The notes: generated by a model not told the origin, from the sequence alone. 64,000 bases of DNA from Allolobophora icterica (GCA_963556255.1 OY744605.1:65530702-65594701); one strand, 5' to 3'; shown: positions 20,989 through 35,640, numbered from the stretch's first letter. Translations and numbers: made by a program.

Positions 20989-20991
<3 letters not shown>
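20560..20991 (+). repeat. 3' LTR of the Gmr1-like element
   Basis: 432 bp, identical by eye to the 5' LTR. ATATA follows as the target duplication. Confidence 0.95.
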
Positions 20992-21032
<41 letters not shown>

Positions 21033-21179
21033 CGCAGACTCTGTGGTGAGCCGAGGCACGTGCACACCCCAGAATAATTGTGATGGACTGTATACACCTA
21101 ATGCAACAAGTGTATAGAATGAATAACCAAATGCCCCAATATTTTGGACAAGTTTACGTCAGTATATGTATATATATAT

Positions 21180-21245
<66 letters not shown>
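20992..21245. repeat. (TA)n microsatellites around a short unique stretch
   Basis: TA runs at 20992-21030 and about 21160-21244 flank about 130 bp of unassigned sequence. Confidence 0.9.
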
Positions 21246-21843
<598 letters not shown>

Positions 21844-22027
21844 ATATAATACAACTAAAGATTTATCGCGCGCTTTAACAAGACACGAGAGCGCGTTGCT
21901 CTGCATTTTTATTCATGGTACATTGTGAGTTTATAATTTTGATTTAAATTGAGCAAAATATGTGTATTGACGGACTGTAGTTGGAAGATTGTTACTTTCT
22001 ATGGGTCCTGAGACCGAGAAGGCACGA

Positions 22028-22504
22028 CTATACCAAATTTCCGGTTGGTGCGAAGTACGGTAGGCCCATATAGTCCCCTCGCGCGGCCGATCGAAGTCGT
22101 CTGGGATATACAGTGAAACATGGCGTGACCATGGATGTCATGCAGGAGGGATAGGTTTCAGAATTCAGAGTGAATATATATGGTACATGAGGAGGAAGAG
22201 TTTGAAGGCGATGCGGGCACGGGTGAGAAGCCAGTGTAGGCCTATATAGTTGTTGCAGGGATGCATGGTGTGATGTGACCAAGACCTTATACTAGACGAG
22301 CGGCCGTGTGAAGAACAGATGATAGAGGTTGTAATGTCGATGAGGGAAGACCGGATAGGACAGCTAGGGTTGCAGTAGTCGAGGCGAGAGATGACGAGTA
22401 CTTGAACAAGAATACGCAGGCAAGTTTCATTTAGGCAACGTTTCACTTGTCGAATTCGGCGAAGGTGGGAGTAGGCCTAGCATGCTCTGGCAATGGAAGA
22501 AATG
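22028..22504 (-). repeat. LINE fragment, C-terminal part
   Basis: The minus-strand translation gives YSHLRRIRQVKRCLNETC, LVISRLDYCN, LHWLLTRARIAFKLFLLMY and RRLRSAARGD in order, typical of L2/CR1-like reverse transcriptases. It probably belongs to the same copy as 24195-24405, which carries the upstream active-site region, split by about 1.7 kb of later insertions. Confidence 0.78.
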
Positions 22505-23153
22505 CGATGAATAATAATATAATAATATATATTCGTTTAATATCTTCAAACTGACAATAACGCAGTATGATTACAAATCAGTATGAACGGATGATCACAA
22601 GTTATTACAGGAGTCGAATTTAACTGTGTACGGCAGCCACGCAAGGCGCCCATCACGTCCTACATCTCATTTTTAACAACGCGCCATCTCGCGATTGAAA
22701 ATAGGTTGAGTGGACCATTTTGGGAGGGAAGCGGAAAGCGATCCCGCGACCGCTTGCTCTTCACGCCAGTGATGTTACCACTACTCTATATGGACCCCCA
22801 TGTTGAGATTGCAATCTATAGACATTACACCGAGGTCGCGGACCACGTCTGAGGGTGGAATAGAACAGTTTCAGTCGAGGTTAAGGGTTTCCATTAGCTT
22901 ATTGTCGTCAGCAGGGCCTACTACGTAGGGGGGGAAGGAATCAGACTGCTTCCAATTTGTGCCAGGGGGGGAAAAGTTTCCCCCCCTGGCACAGTCACTA
23001 ATGTCTAATAATTAGTGACTAATAAAGTGACTAATTACTAATGATTCTTAAAGTATTGTATTGTGATGTATCAGTATTATGGGCCATGCAATATTTGCTG
23101 AGGTTAGTGTCTAAGCAGTGTTGTCGTGTATCATTATTACTTGTTTTTCTTTA
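22505..23153. other. Unassigned inserted sequence with a G/C hairpin
   Basis: This stretch lies inside the split LINE. A 16-bp perfect inverted repeat (GTGCCAGGGGGGGAAA and its complement) sits at about 22959-22992. No coding sequence was recognised. Confidence 0.45.
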
Positions 23154-23161
23154 GCTATTGG

Positions 23162-23494
23162 CCAGTGTTTAATCTAGACGTCTTTGGGGGGGGGGGTAAA
23201 TGTCCCCCCCCAGGATTGATGTTTCCCCCAGAGGCCGGCAATATTATAATGTTGAGAGCTTTTTGGGAGGCTAATTCCCCCACCCCAGGATACATGGTGA
23301 TATATGGTTTCCCCCCGAGAGAGACGTATTCCTAAAAAAGGTTATGAAATAAACGAATGACTAAAAAAAGGTCATCAACTTTTTTTAAGATGAAACTTGA
23401 AAAAGTCTGGACGGACGAAAGTTGAAAAAGTCTGGAAAATTGGCTTGTTTCCCTGGTTTCCCCTCCCAGAAGAGGGGGACTAGATTAAACACTG
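23162..23494. mobile_element. hAT-type MITE with CAGTGTTTAATCTAG ends
   Basis: Inverted ends CAGTGTTTAATCTAG, with G-rich sequence just inside. The octamer GCTATTGG flanks at 23154-23161 and 23495-23502; the exact border is uncertain by one base because the flanking sequence overlaps. It is non-coding. Confidence 0.78.
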
Positions 23495-23502
23495 GCTATT
23501 GG

Positions 23503-24194
23503 CCATTATGTTCTGCTATTTTTGTTGATGAAAGATGCAAAAAGTATTTAAAAAATTGAAGAAAAGCATTCACAATCCTGTTGATTTAGAAATTTCCAAA
23601 ATATGGGACACATGTTAAAATATTGGGCAATATAGGACACTGTTTAGCAAATATATGGGGATTTTAACAATTGCATTATGAGTGCACATTTCTGGTGTTA
23701 TATGCAGCGGTAAAAGGCTCCATCCCTGCCTACTACAGTGTTATCCAGCCGACAATTATTTTGCAGGAATATTTTCAAGACCTGATAATCTCATTTTCAC
23801 TGCACTACACAACAATAATTGTAGCACTGAAATTCTGTGCCATATTTATTACAGCTTGTCCCATAAAATTTTTACAGTGCACTGGGAGCCCTGCAGAAAT
23901 TAATTCAACAGTTCAGTTGAAATAAAATGTATAGTTTCCCAAAGCCAGTTTTCTTGCTCCAAAAAATGCGCTAAAACTCACCTACGGCAATGTAGAAATC
24001 CAAATTTTTTCCAGGGGAGGGCCCCCGGACCCTCACTTCAAGGGGGAGGGGAGGGAGAGGGGAATGTACAGGAGGGGGAAGGGAGAGGGTGTGGATTTGG
24101 AGGGGAAAGGGGGAAGGGAGTGGGGAGATGTAGTGGAAGAAGGAATGGGAGATAGGGGAGGTTTACAGTAAGGGGGGATTGCTTCCAGCTTACA
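23503..24194. other. Unassigned sequence ending in a G-rich tract
   Basis: AT-rich sequence followed by a G-rich low-complexity stretch (24010-24170). I recognise no gene or element border. Confidence 0.4.
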
Positions 24195-24548
<354 letters not shown>

Positions 24549-24557
24549 GACACCCAG

Positions 24558-24707
24558 CTCTGCATCATTGACAGGCCCAGTTCGCATAATGAATATTTAC
24601 ATGGGCAGCCAAAGTTGCAGCTACAGAGATCAAACAAGATTCCGCTCTGCATCATTGACAGGCCCAGTTCGCATAATGAATATTTACATAGGCAGCCAAA
24701 GTTGCAG
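24558..24707. repeat. Two 63-bp direct repeats, 87-bp period
   Basis: 24558-24620 and 24645-24707 differ at one base by eye. They begin CTCTGCATCATTGACAGG. Confidence 0.9.
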
Positions 24708-27065
<2,358 letters not shown>

Positions 27066-27143
<78 letters not shown>

Positions 27144-27215
27144 CTTTCCTCTTTGTCTATAAATAGCTAGGGTTGCAGTAGTCATAGACGCATGGCGCGA
27201 TTTTAATTTTGACGT

Positions 27216-27268
<53 letters not shown>
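27066..27268. repeat. Two (TA)n microsatellites enclosing LINE scraps
   Basis: The 50 bp between them (27164-27215) join a piece matching 22364 (GCTAGGGTTGCAGTAGTC) to a piece matching 24307 (GACGCATGGCGCGATTTT). Both derive from the LINE seen at 22028-24405. Confidence 0.8.
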
Positions 27269-27270
<2 letters not shown>

Positions 27271-28085
27271 CTATCCTATTTTTCTATACAGGCAGAGAGA
27301 ACGATGTGATTTCATAGCGAATATGTACAGCAGAAAAGAAAAGATAGGCCTACCTTACAATCTGCAGGCGACGAAAACTGCATGGCAGAAACACACTTTC
27401 CCTCGAAACCTCGAAACCACACACGAAAAAAACAGCCAGTCTCGGAGAGACCAAACGCTCTTGGTTCAGGAAACGCGTTCTCCACACGAAGACACAACGT
27501 TGAGAGACCATCACACCAACACATGCTACCAGAGGAACTGCTTAACTGCATCTGTCCCTAACACAAGGCTAATAGAGTTTAGGCCTATACACTACAGTTT
27601 CCCCGCCATAGCAACTCAGCTTACCATCCTTTCACCAGAGCATGACTACACAGAAACTCGACATCTTCTGGCGGTGTGTTATGTCGCAGCTGACCGCGCA
27701 CACTCAACCAATGAGTAACAATCGAGGCCAAGGTCAAAACTGAACCACTTTAGTTTTTTGCCTCCTTGCATCGTGTGAAATTCACTTGTGTTATGGTTAG
27801 TGTAATTAGTTTCTTGTGAAGTGATTAAAGAGTTCGTTAGAGGGCGCTAATGGAACACACGTCTTGAACTATTTTATCTTCTGTTCCCGACCTTTTGGTT
27901 AACACAAGGTCAAGACTGAAGAAACCTTTGACCGTTATTCGATTGCCTAGGCCTATAAATAACCTTCATTAAGTAGATCTGTATACGATTTCACTGACAT
28001 ACACACCACAGATGTCTAAAAAATTGTACTGTATCTGAAGGCAGTTCTAGCTTTGCTTTGCAATTTGTGATATGCTGTATTTTGG
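27269..28085. other. Intergenic sequence upstream of METTL7 copy 2
   Basis: A frame is open at 27323-27718 (131 codons), but its composition suggests chance. From about 27990 the sequence aligns with the flanks of the other METTL7 copies. Confidence 0.4.
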
Positions 28086-28098
28086 TTTATTTCAGTTC

Positions 28099-28613
28099 AT
28101 GAATGACTGCATGGCAATGTTCACTTTTGTCATTGTTGCGTTTCTATCCTCGGTGCAGTCTTTTTCATTTTACGGTCTTCCATCAAACGCGCGACTGACT
28201 TGGCTGGAAAAGCAATCTTTGCCTTTTTGCTTAATAAAGGGTTAAGATTGGACAACACGGTCTTTGGAGCCAAAAAGAAAGAGATTTTCTCATGTCTCCA
28301 TGAAATGGTGTCTCAGTTGGACCGCCCGTTAAAGCTGGTGGAAGTTGGAGCAGGCACCGGATCGAATTTCGAATTTCTTCCCAAGAATTCGGAGATTACC
28401 TGCGTCGAGCCAAATGTGTATTCAAAGAAATATTTGATGGCAAATGCGGCTAACTTGACGGGAATTGAGGTGAAGCAGTTTCACCTTGGGTTTGCCGAAG
28501 ATATGGCTTTCATAGAGACAGAAAGCGTCGATGCTGTTGTTTGCACCCATGTTCTTTGTAGCGTGAGAGATGTAGACCAGTGTCTCAAAGAAGTCTTGAG
28601 AATTCTGAGAAAG
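28099..28613 (+). pseudogene. METTL7: METTL7-type methyltransferase copy 2, first exon, frameshifted
   Basis: This is homologous to 1030-1554. Relative to copies 1 and 3, one base is missing around 28143-28147 (GCGTTTCTATCC against GCGTTTTGTATCC). It shifts the N-terminal membrane segment out of frame with the methyltransferase core. Upstream ATGs (28099, 28111, 28117) are in the wrong frame, and the first in-frame ATG lies well inside the core, so a normal anchored protein cannot be made. The rest, including EVGAGTGSNF and CVEPN, is intact and ends at the donor AAG|GTAATA. It is either a very young pseudogene or a one-base assembly error. Confidence 0.75.
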
Positions 28614-29610
28614 GTAATATCTGAAAAGTAATTTATCATTTGTGGAGCAGAGTTGCATATGCATCATCATCGTAATCACTACTTTCTATGGTGCCATTTC
28701 AAGAGAAACTCCTCCAACACAGAGTGTCTTGTAGGAGTTTCTCTTGAAATGGCACTGATAGCTCATCTGACTACTCAAAATCACGTAAACATTGGTTTTC
28801 AAGAACTCACAAAAAAAGATGCCAATTGCATGCTAACGAGCTGTTTTGTGAAGTACTTGTAAATTATCATTATTATTTTTTATTACTATAATTATTATCG
28901 CGAACATTTTGACGAGCGCAACGTCACACAGAGATGCGAATCTAAGGTGCGGTCATTCAGTCGCCTGGAGAAGAGCAATTAGATATTCAGATGCTTGAAA
29001 GGCAATGGGTAGGCCTAATTGTTTGCTAAAACAATTTCGACAATTGGTTGAAAACCAATTAGTAATATTGTGTTTTGAGGTGTTTCTTTAAAGAAGAAAG
29101 AGTTAGAGCATGAGATCAACATTATTAGTATCTACAATTCTTTGGAGGCAGCAACATGAAAGGCATGAAGACACTAGTGCGTTTGTGCATCTACTGGTTT
29201 TGGTAACATTCCTGTTACTGATTACTTTTAAAAAAGTAACACATAGCAGAAAGAAGTTAATTGTCTTTACAAGGTTACTTTGTTTGGCTGAGAAATTTTA
29301 TTTGCACCGTATAGCACCGTAGTAGATGCTGCTATGAGTTTTGTTGAATATGTTGGGTTAACTCAAATTCTTTCTATCGAGCTAACTCGGTGATCAAATG
29401 AGTACATTGACTATACATTATAAATGAGAAGAGAGAACTGGTCTCCTACCTCACATGCCAAGACTTACAAAGTCCCTAACACCTCATGCGTGCCATGGCT
29501 CAATCTTTTGACTAGGTCAAGGAATTGTACTGTTCTAGTGTAGTCATATATGCATGCCTATATAGTTTAATTATCAGAATATTTTGCTTTCACTGTCGGT
29601 TTAAAAACAG
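28614..29610 (+). other. Intron of METTL7 copy 2, with an intronic hairpin
   Basis: About 1.0 kb with GT...AG borders, aligning with the other two introns. A 23-bp perfect inverted repeat at 28691-28755 is specific to this copy. Confidence 0.7.
28691..28755. repeat. 65-bp hairpin with 23-bp perfect stem
   Basis: Arms 28691-28713 and 28733-28755 are exact reverse complements with a 19-base loop. The left arm is present, with a few differences, in copies 1 and 3. The right arm is extra, so it arose by a local inverted duplication. The size resembles a microRNA precursor, but nothing shows processing. Confidence 0.8.
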
Positions 29611-29877
29611 GGTGGAAAGTTCCTATTTCTCGAACACATCGAAGCCCCGAGCGGAAGTCGAACCAAGTTCTGGCAGCACTTCTTCAAGCGACCCTGGCAA
29701 GTCATCGCTGACGGTTGTGTTCTGACACGTAGCCTTCACGTCAACATTGAGAAGACTGGGTTCAGTAAACTGGATCTGGATTTCTTTGATATGGGCAATT
29801 TGGAGGCAATGAATGTTCCCATTCGACTGCTCGCTCGGCTCGTAATTCCTCACTGCATGGGAGTGGCAACTAAGTGA
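29611..29877 (+). pseudogene. METTL7: METTL7-type methyltransferase copy 2, last exon (intact)
   Basis: 89 codons including TGA, open throughout. It starts GGKFLFLEHIEAP and keeps FWQHFFKRPWQ and CVLTRS, ending VIPHCMGVATK. It is listed as pseudogene only because the first exon is frameshifted. An AATAAA lies 115 bp after the stop. Confidence 0.7.
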
Positions 29878-29991
29878 TGTCAAGGACGGTTTAGGCTGTG
29901 TAAAGAAAAAATGACAAATGGGGTTTGTCGTCCAAAGAATTTTCTAAGACCTTTTATACTACGAAAGTACCTTCTCTGACTGACTGAACTG

Positions 29992-29997
29992 AATAAA
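29992..29997 (+). promoter_or_regulatory. Candidate poly(A) signal of METTL7 copy 2
   Basis: AATAAA, 115 bp after the stop. The aligned position in copy 3 reads AACAAA. Copy 1 has lost this stretch. Confidence 0.45.
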
Positions 29998-30011
29998 GGA
30001 ACATGACAGAA

Positions 30012-30081
30012 TGGACCACCACCATCATCATCAATGTCATCATCATAATCATCATCATCATAATAATAATAATCATCATCC

Positions 30082-30127
<46 letters not shown>

Positions 30128-30135
30128 CATCATCG

Positions 30136-30198
<63 letters not shown>

Positions 30199-30228
30199 AC
30201 ATCATCAATACTTTCCTCATCAATATCG

Positions 30229-30307
<79 letters not shown>

Positions 30308-30381
30308 AATCATCATCATCATAATAATAATAATCATCATCCTCATCATCGTCATCATCATCATCATCATCCTCATCATCG

Positions 30382-30474
<93 letters not shown>

Positions 30475-30488
30475 ACATCATCAATACT

Positions 30489-30547
<59 letters not shown>

Positions 30548-30657
30548 AATAATAATAATCATCATCCTCATCATCGTCATCATCATCATCATCATCATCA
30601 TAATAATAATCATCATCCTCATCATCGTCATCATCATCATCATCATCCTCATCATCG

Positions 30658-30708
<51 letters not shown>

Positions 30709-30722
30709 ACATCATCAATACT

Positions 30723-30783
<61 letters not shown>

Positions 30784-30787
30784 CCAT
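30012..30787. repeat. (TCA)n trinucleotide expansion, about 770 bp
   Basis: TCA/ATC repeats with TAA, TCC, TCG and CTT interruptions that recur in blocks, suggesting duplication of longer units. The poly-Asp, poly-His, poly-Met and poly-Ile frames are repeat artefacts. The equivalent site after copy 3 (40468-40560) has under 100 bp of it. Confidence 0.95.
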
Positions 30788-30983
30788 CATAGGCGTAATT
30801 TGTGGGGGATACGAGGGGTACCCCCCCCCGCACTTTTTGAACTGGGGTACCGTACCCACCACTTTTTGGACAATGCCAATCTATATTTATTATTGTACCT
30901 TCCCAGAGATCACAGTCTTTGCCTTTTTTCGTGTATGTAAGAAATAGGTACCCCCCACTTTTTAGACCAAAGTTACGCCCCTG
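30788..30983. mobile_element. hAT-type MITE, family with CAGGGGCGTAACTTTG end (copy A)
   Basis: It starts CATAGGCGTAATTTGTGGGG and ends CAAAGTTACGCCCCTG. Flanks ATCACCAT/ATCATCAT match at 7 of 8 within the TCA repeat. Sister copies are at 34549-34751 and 42629-42829. Confidence 0.8.
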
Positions 30984-31501
30984 ATCATCATCATCATCAT
31001 TATCAATAATTCGTCAATCAATCAATCAGTCCGTTACCGGTCCCAGCCATTTGGCATTAAACGGTGCAGATAAATTCCAGATTTTTCTCTAATGTTCAGA
31101 TCTAGTGCTTTTCTCATACTTGGTCCTAGTTGTGTTGTATCTTCATTAGTAATTATAGTCTCTAAAGTCTGTACAGTGCAGTTGTGGTCTTTTTCTCCTT
31201 AGTTGAAATCTTGCCAGTAATGAAACAATGCGGGATTAGTCAACTTCTGAGTAGGCTTGTACCTTTTATTAGCTATAAAATGTAGCATAATTCTGTTATT
31301 TACAGCATGCACTGTTCATGCATTAGAATTATTTGAGTCTGGCAGTGTAACCATTGTAGTCCCTTCTGAATTTTCCATGGAATGCGTAAGTGGTGTTCCT
31401 CGTTGTTGAAATTCTAAAATCCTGGTAAGGATTCGTCCATTAAGAACATCCGCAAAGAGGAAGAGTGGGAGGGTCACCCAGATGTATAGGCCTATGTATG
31501 T
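30984..31501. other. Duplicated downstream flank of METTL7 copy 2
   Basis: This aligns with about 40550-41000 after copy 3. Non-coding; no promoter was recognised. Confidence 0.5.
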
Positions 31502-31503
31502 AT

Positions 31504-31893
31504 GTATTTACTTAAATAAGCCATATTAAAATAGCACAAATAGGCAGTCTTGTTGTCCTCGAGACCAAGGTCTTGGTCTCGAGTGCACTCGAGTTCGTTT
31601 TTAAAAGTCTTGGTCTTGGTCTTGAGGTTCAAGGTCTTGGTCTTGGTCTTGGTCTTGAGGTTCAAGGTCTTGGTCTTGGTCTTGAGGTTCAAAGTCTTGT
31701 ATTTACTTAAATAAGCCATATTAAAATAGCACAAATAGGCAGTCTTGTTGTCCTCGAGACCAAGGTCTTGGTCTCGAGTGCACTCGAGTTCGTTTTTAAA
31801 AGTCTTGGTCTTGGTCTTGAGGTTCAAGGTCTTGGTCTTGGTCTTGGTCTTGAGGTTCAAGGTCTTGGTCTTGAGGTTCAAAGTCTTGGTCTC
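31504..31893. repeat. 195-bp tandem duplication covering a hAT left end
   Basis: 31504-31698 is repeated from 31699. It includes the flank GTATTTACTTAAATAAGCC, the target octamer CAAATAGG and the hAT terminus CAGTCTTGTTGTC, so the element has two left ends. Confidence 0.85.
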
Positions 31894-32605
31894 CCAAGAC
31901 CAAGACCAAGACCGGCTGTTATTATGAACAGTCATTTAACAGAACTCAAGAATTCTGTATCAAGCCTGCTTGCTTCATACGACCAATATCTATGGATGGA
32001 TATGTTGGTCAGGAAAACTCATTGGCAGCAGCAAAAGTTATTCTGTATCAGACGGTATGATAAACCATGGGAAGATTTCAAAAGGACTCACTACTATCTG
32101 TACATAAATTTTACATCCAGTGCTTGAAAAGCTACTCAGTGTGTCAGCGACTTCAGCACCTGTAGAACGTATTTTTTCACATGCATGGCGGAATTTTTAT
32201 GAGGCCCACCAGGCACGTCTTGGTCAGAAAATTCTGAGCGAATTGGTTTTTATAAAATACAAAAGGCATTTAGTATAAGAGTTTGCATGAAGGACTTTTG
32301 AATACAAATTTGGATTTCTCTGCAGTTTGCATTTAAAGTTAATTTGCTTGAATAAAATAAAAGACTCGTGTTTTCATTAAAATAGCGAATATTCCGACTT
32401 TACAATTTTTAGAAGTCTCTACCTGATTTCGATTTTTTGGGTCTTGGTCTTGGTCTTGGTCTCGAGGTTCAAGGTCTTGGTCTTGGTCTCGAGGTTCAAA
32501 GTCTTGGTCTTGGTCTTGGTCTCGAGGTTCAAGGTCTTGGTCTTGGTCTTGAGGTTCAAGGTCTTGGTCTTGGTCTTGAGGTTTAAGGTCTTGACAACAA
32601 GACTG
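31545..32605 (+). mobile_element. hAT element with CAGTCTTGTTGTC ends and GGTCTT repeats
   Basis: Perfect 13-bp inverted ends (CAGTCTTGTTGTC...GACAACAAGACTG). CAAATAGG flanks at 31537-31544 (again at 31732-31739) and 32606-32613. Subterminal regions are dense in TTGGTCTTGGTCTT units on both sides. On the + strand, about 32148-32272 encodes VERIFSHAWRNFYEAHQ...LSELVFIKYK, matching the hAT C-terminal dimerisation region. The rest of the transposase is missing or broken. Confidence 0.88.
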
Positions 32606-32739
32606 CAAATAGGGGACTTCGTATATCGTTTTGAGCATAATTTACTAACCCCCTCCCTCATTTAGTGACTAATTCACCCTGGGATCGCAGATACACGCCC
32701 ATAATACGAGGAATTCGTCTACATACCGATCCCCAAAGC

Positions 32740-33254
32740 CCGCACTAATATAGGCCTACGTGAATTTTGTATTTAAGTCCTCTGGACCTATATGATATGG
32801 AAAACACTGCCATTCGAAGCCCGTCTCTCTGTTAATCTTCACGAATTCAAAACGAGATTACGAGCATTCCTTATTAACTCATAAACACTCCACCATCTTA
32901 TCATATCGATTTTATTATATTGATCTTATTATTGATGCCTATGCAAGCATACATGCCTAGGAGCTTCTTTAGTTAAGAATGTTATCTAGAGTTAAAGACA
33001 GACAAGCCTCTTCTCGGTCTAACCAAATGTTTTATTCTTTCAAATATAACCTGAACAAGCTACCGTGAATGAGTATATGCAATGTCAGTCATTACTCGAA
33101 AATGTTACTTAACTACCCAGATGTCCCTCCCTAGAGGGATCTAGATCCCTTTTGGGGTCACCCTTTGTAGCCAATAACACTCAAATAATTTATGTGAAAT
33201 TATTATTGCGAATGTATGTAAGCTTGTTATTATTGTTATTGGTCGCAATAAAGA

Positions 33255-33293
<39 letters not shown>

Positions 33294-33298
33294 GTGTG
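32740..33298 (+). repeat. LINE 3' end with (TTGA)n tail
   Basis: The translation of about 32790-32880 gives ARLSVNLHEFKTRLRAFLI and a stop, typical of a CR1-like ORF2 end. A 3' UTR of about 370 bp and a tail of TTGA repeats (33258-33293) follow. Confidence 0.7.
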
Positions 33299-34548
33299 CA
33301 TCAGGACACAAGCGCTGAGTACCTCACAAAACTGTGCAAAAGCGCTGTAGCATGGCGGACAAGGAGGAGAGGATTAGCCCAAAGCATCTAAATTTGGTTC
33401 GTGGTTGTTTTAGTACAGTCAGCTGTGTCTAAAACAATAACTTCGGGAGTTTAGTCCGACAGCAGATGGTCTGTACTGCCTAGTATCTGCAGATCAGCTG
33501 TCGTCGTCAATAAGGAATCCAACGGCCTTCTTTGGATCCCTCGATTCCACCTTCCTTGTCCCGTACGTATACTTTTCATTACCCTTCGCTCCCCTTTGCG
33601 AACGGCCGCTCTTGAAGGCCAGTGAACAATGTAGCCCCAACGTTAAGAATAACGTCTTTAATAATACTACAAGTTTTGTATTGTTTAAAAGCACGTCACA
33701 TAGGCCTAAATGTTAGAGTACCTCTGCTCATAGGCGCCGACTTTTAGTAAAAGGTACTGGGGCAAAAACTGCATTTCCATGATCCCGTGATCGGATGATC
33801 CCATCGCCTATCATGCCCTGTCTTCCCTCTCCCCGAGTCTCCTTCCTTTCCTCAAGCCCTTTCAACTGGGAAAAGACTAACTGTAATATTATGCAGCAGT
33901 GGTTCCTCTTGGCTCAATCATAAAGACAATCATACAACAACCACGAGCATTACGTACCAAAAACAATTCACTTTACTGTAACTACTAACTACAGTACCTA
34001 CCCATATTATTAGACTCAAACTCAAATTTCGACATTTCAACACGTTTTTTGTCAAAAAATGTATAACACACAATGTGAACTGTAATGCTTATTCATGCAC
34101 AGAGTTTGTGATGTCACTTAGTAGGCTACTTGGTGCTGGCTCCTTTCGACTTCACCTACCGAAAAAATTAAAAATAAGTTTAGAAATCTGAAAATTTAGC
34201 TTTGAGTCTAATAATATGGGTAGGTACTGTAGTACAGACACACATAAAGTTTGCCAGTAAAACAGACTTTAGTTACAGTCTTAACCTCAACTTCATGGCG
34301 AATGTATTTTGTCGAACAGTGCATTCAAAACTGCAATGGTGTTCAATCTTGTCTGTGTCGTAGTGTTCCGCAGATACGTTTTCAGTCGCCCGAGATAAAA
34401 AAAAAAGCCCTTTCAGCAGTACATGCAGGGCCTATTTACAGGTACAGTTATAATGAGACGGACGACTTTGGTCAATTCTTGCAACATACATGACTCAGCG
34501 TGGCATCTGTTTGCAGCAGCTCAACGACGTCACCAAAACTTTTGAGTC
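33299..34548. other. Duplicated downstream flank of METTL7 copy 2, part 2, then unassigned
   Basis: 33299-33730 aligns with 41020-41400 of the copy 3 flank. From about 33731, CATAGGCGCCGACTTTT resembles a hAT terminus, but no partner end was found. 33800-34548 shows no gene. Confidence 0.45.
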
Positions 34549-34751
34549 CATAGGCGCAATTTGTGGGGAGGGGGTACGAGGGGTACCCGTACCCCCACTT
34601 TTTGGACTGGGGTACCGTACCTCAGTTTTTAAACAAAGGCAATCAATATTTTATTATTGTGACTTCCCATGCAGAGATCGCAGTCTCATCCTTGCTTCGT
34701 GTACTTAAAATATTGGTACCATCCACGTTTTAGACCAAAGTTACGCCCCTG
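34549..34751. mobile_element. hAT-type MITE (copy B)
   Basis: 203 bp, CATAGGCGCAATTTGTGGGG...CAAAGTTACGCCCCTG, the same family as 30788-30983. The target duplication is not recognisable. Confidence 0.75.
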
Positions 34752-35284
34752 CTCTTGACCTGAAAATGTAAAAGCTACGGATTTAAGCATGTGTAACTTG
34801 TGTTAGTTGTGCTGCTAATAGCTAGACCACCGAAGCCCAGCTCAGCCGGTATGAATGATGACACCAGTAACTTATGTTATACTAGTCCAAGGACTCCAAG
34901 TTAAACTAATAAAAGTATGGATTACTTAATGAATAAAAGGATACAATATGCGATCACTTTGCACCGCAGTTCAAGAGTACGTACGTTACACCTGTCCAAC
35001 TGGTCACAATATTACATAATATAGGCCTAGGCCTGCTTAACTTCTGAATATAGCCTATTATACAAATTCCAAAAACCAATAATATTACGCTGGACACAGT
35101 GGACAGTATAAAATCGAACTGTTGAGGTTGATACAAAATAAAATTGAAAATAATTATATTACTTAATCAGTGCCAATTTTATCATACCTTCTTGTTCCGT
35201 GACTGAAGAACATCATCATTTTGAATGACCCAAAAAGTACTGAGGCGAAAATAATTTATAGGCAAACTCTCGCTCCAGAATCTT
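34752..35284. other. Unassigned intergenic sequence
   Basis: AT-rich with no recognisable coding sequence. Confidence 0.4.
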
Positions 35285-35640
35285 GGTGATTACAAAACAC
35301 AGACAAAATTTCACTAGACTACTGGACAGACCTGCCACCTTACGAGGGGGGCGGCACACTGCTGCTTCGCACCACCTTTGAAAAATCCACGCGCCGCCAC
35401 TGCGATTACGATTACGAATCTCACCGTGAGATCCTTCACCACCGCTGCGCGTTTGAATTGGCGCAACGTCATTTAAGGTCCCGTGTACGGATCGTGCTAG
35501 CCCGGAATTTAAATCTCTACGTTTATAGGGGCGAACATCGTGAAGGGCATGACATTGAACACTATAGGGGTTGTCGATTTGTAAATATATCTACAACTAC
35601 GACGCTTACTCTGACCATAACCGACCCTCAAGATGCAAAG
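35285..35640. repeat. Composite repeat, inverted relative to 7130-7490
   Basis: It includes the hAT-type terminus CCACGCGCCGCCACTG and the adjoining flank CGATTACGATTACG, in the same arrangement as at 7370. Only one end of the hAT element is visible here. Confidence 0.65.

Larger units (their letters stand above)
11087..20991 (+). mobile_element. Gmr1-like Ty3/gypsy LTR retrotransposon, full length, carrying a nested element
   Basis: It is bounded by two 432-bp LTRs that look identical and flanked by ATATA duplications in a TA microsatellite. Order along the + strand: 5' LTR, primer site, one long frame with Gag, CCHC zinc knuckle, protease, integrase and the start of reverse transcriptase, then a nested LTR element (15986-19351), then the rest of reverse transcriptase and RNase H, a purine-rich tract and the 3' LTR. 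Integrase before reverse transcriptase is the Ty1/copia-like order known in Ty3/gypsy elements only from the Gmr1 group. Without the insert, the element itself is about 6.5 kb. The insert breaks the pol gene, so this copy cannot make a complete polyprotein. Confidence 0.93.

Noticed and set aside
27323..27718. 131-codon frame upstream of METTL7 copy 2
   Set aside because: No recognisable domain, splice site or conservation in the paralogous flanks; likely chance.
28200..28631. Methyltransferase ORF starting at codon 28200 as an independent gene
   Set aside because: The start codon would be TTG; this is the middle of METTL7 copy 2 after a frameshift.
29880..30862. Poly-Asp, poly-Met, poly-His and poly-Ile open frames of about 300 codons
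   Set aside because: They are readings of one TCA repeat in different frames; the equivalent site after METTL7 copy 3 lacks it.
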